Under the pieces are notes generated by a model, which did not search any database, was not told the origin of the DNA, and worked only from the letters and a program-made list of their open reading frames with translations. A stretch of 27,076 nucleotides of DNA from Thalassiosira profunda (lineage: Eukaryota; Bacillariophyta; Thalassiosirophyceae; Thalassiosirales; Thalassiosiraceae): NCBI GenBank assembly GCA_036939355.1, contig JALLAP010000168.1, forward strand, positions 1-27,076. Reading direction: 5' to 3'. Position numbers and translations under genes: made by a program. This document shows positions 23,170 to 27,076 of the stretch, piece after piece; positions within the stretch are counted from its first letter, which is position 1; each line of letters begins with the position of its first letter.

Positions 23170-23727
23170 TCGACGTATTGATTATGATCGAATTCCTCTT
23201 CCACTCGACTGTTGGGTGTTGCGACAGGAAGATTCCGGATGGCGCGTGTTGGTGTGTGTACATACATAGAGGAGCGTAGAGGCATGCAGTGGTGAGAGTG
23301 TGGCCGATGCATCGTTGCAAGCAGAGAGACTGAGCAATAGAAGAGGGTTGCAAGTCGAGAGTTGTGCATTCCAGGAGGCTAATGACAGAAAAAGTACTAA
23401 GCGAGAGTGGACATCTGGAGCCATCAACTTTTCACTTGAGGTCTGGAATCTTTTGCAAGTTTGGCACCCACTGACAACCCTGATGACCCCTGCTATTGTG
23501 AGCAAGCCCATCTAATTATTACCAGGCAAATTCTGTCCGTCCTGTCTGTGATACTGCCCTTACGACATGCAATACTGCCCTTTGAGTGCCGCTCAGAAAA
23601 GGTACAATATTGCCTACCGGTACTAAACAGAGAAAGTTAGCAGGTTAATGACGTCAATGCGAAGTCCAATACAAGCTTCGTGGAGAGACAAATATTGGCG
23701 CAAAAAGGGCAAGCGAATAAGCCTGAC

Positions 23728-23768
23728 GGCGCGGAGCGCCGCTAGCTGAGGCCGAAGGCCGAAGCTAG
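23728..23768. repeat. Two adjacent compact hairpins
   Basis: GGCGC-GGA-GCGCC (23728-23740) is a perfect 5-bp stem with a triloop. One base later, CTAGCT-GA-GGCC-GAA-GGCC-GA-AGCTAG (23742-23768) forms a 6-bp stem, two opposed G/A mismatches, a 4-bp stem and a GAA triloop. The tandem mismatch is of the sheared-GA kind that stabilises RNA. It may be a mobile palindromic element or a structured 3' UTR element. Confidence 0.7.
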
Positions 23769-23905
23769 TCTCTTCTAACAGCAGGTTCCCGATGTTTCCT
23801 GCGTTGCCCGAGGAGCAACGCCATCGAATCCGCGACCTCTCATAGACATCCAACATCTGCGCGAAGTTATTTGACGCTCGTGCAGGATTGCAAGTCGTAG
23901 AGTCA

Positions 23906-23953
23906 CAGTCTGATACGATAGGCTCGCACTGTCTGATACGATACGTAGGCTCG
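23906..23953. repeat. Short direct repeat with core GTCTGATACGATA
   Basis: The 13-mer GTCTGATACGATA occurs twice (from 23908 and from 23931), each followed by GGCTCG, the second after an extra CGTA. Only two copies are seen; function unknown. Confidence 0.7.
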
Positions 23954-24389
23954 ATTTCCTCTGAAATAATCCTTCCACAAGTTGGACGTGATGGAAACTG
24001 TAAACATAGGTAGCTAGCACCTGCTATTTCCTGAGAAAGAACATCTACTCCAACTTACTATCTACGCTTGCTCTTTCCCCTACGCTTGTTCCCCTACCCA
24101 AACTCCAGCCTACTCTCCTCCTTCGATCTTCTGACGCTATCATCAGATTCAACCTCCTGCCACTCTCCTAAACCCTAAATATCGGCAGATTGGTACAATA
24201 GCTGCTTCGATCGATTGCAACAGCAGCGAGGTTGTTGTTGCATCGTCTCTTCCTTCTCATCGTCATTTGTTCGCAAAGTTATCTTGCTCTCATGCATTTT
24301 CCGGGGCGTTATCACCCCACATCTAATTCTCACGCGTACGCCACATGGCATACTTTGTACACACAAAACTGTTGTCCCAACCAAGAAGT

Positions 24390-26186
24390 CTAGCCTTCCT
24401 TCTCACTCTCCGTCGTTTCCTTGGCGCTCGATTCCGCCGTGGTGGTATTGTTCTCCGATTCCGCAAAGAACGTCAACGGATCGAGACTCTCGCCCTCCTT
24501 CGCTTTGTCGGCAGCCTCGCTCTTCACGGGGTCGGATCCGGCGCCGTCCGGGTGTGGATTGTCCATGGGCGGCGGATTGTCGTAGCCCAACGGTGCACCG
24601 TACGGATTGTGGCCGGGCGGATAGTAGGGAGGAGGGTACTGCCCGTGCGGATCCGCGCCGCCCCCGCCGTACGGAGCCCCGGGCGGATAAGGATAGGGAG
24701 CGTACGGATCGAATGACGGAGGGCCGTACCCGGGGGCGGACGGAGCGTGGTCCCCACCCTTTGCCGGACTTTCGTTGGCGCTGCTGCTGCTGGCCTGCGG
24801 CGGAGCCTCGTACGGAGCCCCGGGAGGGTACGGCGGCGGCTGGCCGTACTGAGGGTACGGATAGGGAGGATATCCCGGCTGCGGGGCGTAGGGAGGCGGA
24901 GGGTACTGGCCGTAATGGCCCGGATGGGGGTATCCCGCCGGCGGTCCCGGAGGCGGAGGCCCGTACCCTGGAGCCATGTGCGGATGGGGCGGCAGCGGGT
25001 GGGCGGCATCGACCGGGAGCGGAAATTGCTTCTGAATTTCGTAGAAGTTGGGTTCTCCCTCGACGTGCGGGACTTGCTTCCCCTGGTTCGGACGCACGCG
25101 CTTCATGAGTGCCGTCTGTCGGGTGGAGCATGTGAGTGAGGAAGGATGCCAAAGGGAAGCGAGGAAAGAAGATGCGAACGTCCAAACTCACCAAGTGCGG
25201 AAGCCCTCTCAGCTGCACGAGTGTAAAATGTATTGCAACAGAGAGAAAAGTAAGCACAATGGATGCAACGGAGAGAATGGGAGAGAGACAAGAAAGGCCG
25301 GAACTCACGAAGCATTCATGGTAGTACGCATCGTAGTCGTTGCCGGACTGGTGCAGCCTCTTGAAGCCTGTAGACATATGATGTGAGTGTTTGCGCTCGA
25401 CATTGGCAAAAGAATAAGAGAGTATCAGTCAACACTCAGCGACGCACCCCAGCCCGTGATCTGCCTCGAGAAGGACTCGTACTTGCTCTGCGCGAAGAAG
25501 CGAGGGACCACCTCCTGGATGAGCTGGTCCTTGTTGTGGATCTTCCACGCGCGTCCGTGGGGCTGCGATGTTAATAAAAATTGCAAGTAGTTGTTGTGAG
25601 GGAACAGTGGTCGCCACCCAGGCATGCAAAAGCCTGCATTCGCTTCAACTCACCATCCAGCTGATAATCTGCGACGGCATCGACGAGGACGATTGGATTA
25701 GGAGGTGAGACCAGAGGACTTCGCATGGCAGCCAGGACAATTTGCAACCCCTCTCTGGGCATGCCAGAATAAACTCACGTGCGCAAACTCCGGCGTCGAT
25801 AGGATGCGGTGCAGCTTGCGGGGGAAGTTCATCGGCGCCTTGGCCTTCCCCGGCGGCACCTCCCCGGCGGGGAAGCGGCTGTAGTCCCGGTAGGTGTGGT
25901 CGACCCGCCGCGGGGGGACGGGGTGCGGTTCGGCGTTGTGGGCGAAGGCCCGCGGCGGCGGGGGCGGTAGCCCGTCGGGCTCGGGCATGCCACCGTCGGC
26001 ATTCGGACCGGCGCGGTCGTGGGGGTAGGCGGGAGGCTCGGGCGGATCGTCCTCCCGTCCGTGGCTCATGGTTTCGCCGGGAGACAGGACGACTTTCATC
26101 GGCTCGCGATTATTGTTTCCTCCCGGGCTCTGTGCGCTGGCGTTGGCTGTGCTCTCTTGGTTCATCGGCGCGGACGGCCGCTCCAT
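24390..26186 (-). CDS. Heat-shock-factor-type transcription factor with two microexons
   Basis: Exons 26186-25779, 25668-25654 (15 nt), 25562-25448, 25367-25309, 25212-25192 (21 nt) and 25115-24390; 447 residues, start at the first ATG of the frame (26186). Splicing restores a full HSF-type winged-helix DNA-binding domain (about 120-215): FPRKLHRILSTPEFAH/IISWM/PHGRAWKIHNKDQLIQEVVPRFFAQSKYESFSRQITGWG/FKRLHQSGNDYDAYYHECF/LRGLPHL/TALMKRVRP. The recognition helix is SFSRQITGWGF. The N terminus is a Pro/Asp-rich disordered segment. Residues after about 245 are a long Pro/Tyr/Gly-rich low-complexity region (PYPPGAPY, GQYPPPPY units), then an acidic Ser/Thr/Glu tail, likely an activation region. 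No clear HR-A/B heptad trimerisation coiled coil is visible, common among expanded diatom HSFs. It probably binds GAA-type elements; target genes unknown. Confidence 0.92.
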
Positions 26187-26957
26187 TGCATGCGGCCCCT
26201 CGAAGATGAGGCCGAGCGAGAGCGGGTTAACGGCGAGAGCTGCCGACTATGTGCCGACGACCGATCGCGTGGGCTGGCCGTGGCATGCCGGGGGAGATGG
26301 TGATACCCGCGCGCGCTGTGTTGTGTGCACTCTCTGAGCAGAGATGCAAGCAAAATTCGCAAAATTCGCTCAAGGACAGACTGTAAATTGTCTCTCGGAC
26401 GACTTGAAGTAAGACACTGTCTCAGTTCGCTACATATTATGGGAAGTTGAAGTAAGACTGTATCGTGTCTCTTCTCATTGGGTACCGCAGTCCGGGTTTA
26501 CTTAATGCAGAGCGAGAAAGCGAGAAGTCGAATCGAGATGGATCGTTTCTGCCGGGACAAAGTGAGATGTGGTGGTGTCTCTGTCTCTTGTGGTTCTTTT
26601 TTTGTTGTCTCTTGCTCGGAAACTTCTCCCCTTTCCTTGAGGAGTTTAGACCTGCGCATGCTAATTTAGCACGTGCGCGAGGGGAAGCAAATTGTCCGAA
26701 AAGACACGTCGTAGGGTTAAACCACGGGTTAATTAATAGCCTTGTACTTATGTATGTAGCAGGCGCCAGCCCTCGCTCCTGCTTTGCTGCGCTTCTTCCT
26801 CATACATGTCGTTGCTTCGATGGCATACAAAGACACACATTGGAAGATCTATCACCCTGCGTTTGCAAGTCAGGACATCACTTTGCTAAGTTATTTTACA
26901 TTTGTGAACTGATGCAGAGACACAACAAATCATAAGATGCACGTATGAGTTGAACCA
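26187..26957. promoter_or_regulatory. Intergenic region upstream of the HSF gene
   Basis: About 770 bp. It must contain the HSF promoter on the minus strand and the 3' UTR of the partial gene beyond. TTGAAGTAAGAC occurs twice (26404-26415 and 26448-26459). The open frames have no domain content and a composition unlike the neighbouring genes, so I do not call a gene. Confidence 0.35.
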
Positions 26958-27076
26958 TCATTGGCCTTTCACGGAAGAGCCTTTCCCTCTCACAGAAGAG
27001 CGAATGGAATCGTCCAGCGAGAAGCCTTTGTTGCGTTTGTCTTGATACTCCTTCACGATTGCTTTGAGTTTGAAGA
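26958..27076 (-). CDS. C-terminal 39 residues of an unknown protein (gene continues off the window)
   Basis: On the minus strand a frame enters from the right edge and ends at TGA (26960-26958). It encodes a basic tail, starting FKLKAIVKEYQDKRN and ending in two similar units, RSSVRGKG and SSVKGQ. The amphipathic, codon-balanced start followed by a Ser/Gly/Lys tail looks like a genuine protein C terminus. It is too short to assign a family. The rest lies outside the window. Confidence 0.45.
   Translation of the reverse strand, partial: FKLKAIVKEYQDKRNKGFSLDDSIRSSVRGKGSSVKGQ

Larger units (their letters stand above)
23170..24389. other. Convergent intergenic region without a recognisable gene
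   Basis: 1.2 kb between the stops of the DEAD-box and HSF genes. It is AT-richer than its surroundings, and its short open frames have no domain content. It holds a double hairpin (23728-23768), a short direct repeat (23906-23953), a lone AAACCCTAA (24170-24178) and pyrimidine-rich stretches near 24050-24180. It presumably includes two 3' UTRs. Confidence 0.5.

Noticed and set aside
23790..23870. Possible tRNA T-arm-like sequence (CGAATCC) near 23820
   Set aside because: No matching acceptor stem, D-arm or anticodon arm could be folded on either strand.
24170..24178. AAACCCTAA, telomere-like/telobox
   Set aside because: Single copy of a 9-mer; no tandem telomeric repeats, so it is neither a telomere nor clear interstitial telomeric DNA.
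26404..26459. TTGAAGTAAGAC repeated twice
   Set aside because: Only two short copies 44 bp apart with no dyad or further copies; noted within the intergenic entry but not strong enough as a finding.
26465..26935. 156-codon plus-strand frame upstream of the HSF gene
   Set aside because: Cys/Leu/Phe-rich middle part looks like a translated T-rich tract; no homology that I can recognise and no context for a gene.

Overview
The window is nuclear DNA of a eukaryote, most likely a photosynthetic stramenopile and probably a diatom. Genes are densely packed on both strands. Introns are mostly 55-135 bp, with GTGAGT-type donors and short AT-richer bodies. The gene content also fits: a protein built of tandem helicase-associated (HA) repeats, a heat-shock-factor-type regulator with the GWGFKR / AYYHE.FLRG signature, PDZ-like modules on nuclear proteins, and a copine. 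The diatom assignment is inference. I see no prokaryotic operons, tRNA, rRNA or CRISPR.

Layout. 44-353 (-) is the 3' part of a hotdog-fold thioesterase gene. It is joined through a single N at 354 to a large RAD5/SHPRH-like SNF2 ATPase gene (355-4625, -) that lacks its C-terminal helicase lobe. Then follow a coiled-coil protein (5567-6331, +), an intact thioesterase paralogue (6496-7261, -), a YheT/ABHD1-3-type alpha/beta hydrolase (7503-9518, +), a multipass membrane protein (9734-10879, +), a PDZ-like plus FAR1/FLYWCH-like zinc-cluster protein (10982-12319, -), an HA-repeat protein (12917-14354, +), a copine (14831-17110, +), a chromodomain-BAH-DNA cytosine methyltransferase (17204-19575, -), a DDX5/DBP2-type DEAD-box helicase (20058-23169, +), an HSF-type factor (24390-26186, -) and the last 39 codons of an unknown gene (26958-27076, -).

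Function. Several neighbours look nuclear and DNA- or chromatin-directed: SNF2-PHD-RING, zinc cluster, HA repeats, chromo-DNMT, HSF and an RNA helicase. They are not co-directional, and nothing shows that they form one pathway. Three divergent pairs share putative promoters: SNF2/coiled-coil, zinc cluster/HA and DNMT/DEAD-box.

The most notable points are these. The SNF2 protein has PDZ-like, LysM-like and PHD modules ahead of the motor. The DNA methyltransferase has its chromodomain at the N terminus, before the BAH domain. The DEAD-box gene has a 1.37-kb first intron with a predicted G-quadruplex, and a 6-nt microexon that completes the DEAD motif. The HSF gene has 15-nt and 21-nt microexons inside its DNA-binding domain. 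Sequence-quality caveats are real: two single-N joins (354 and 21475), a 1-nt frameshift in the PHD finger, and an out-of-frame loss of helicase motif IV in the DEAD-box gene.
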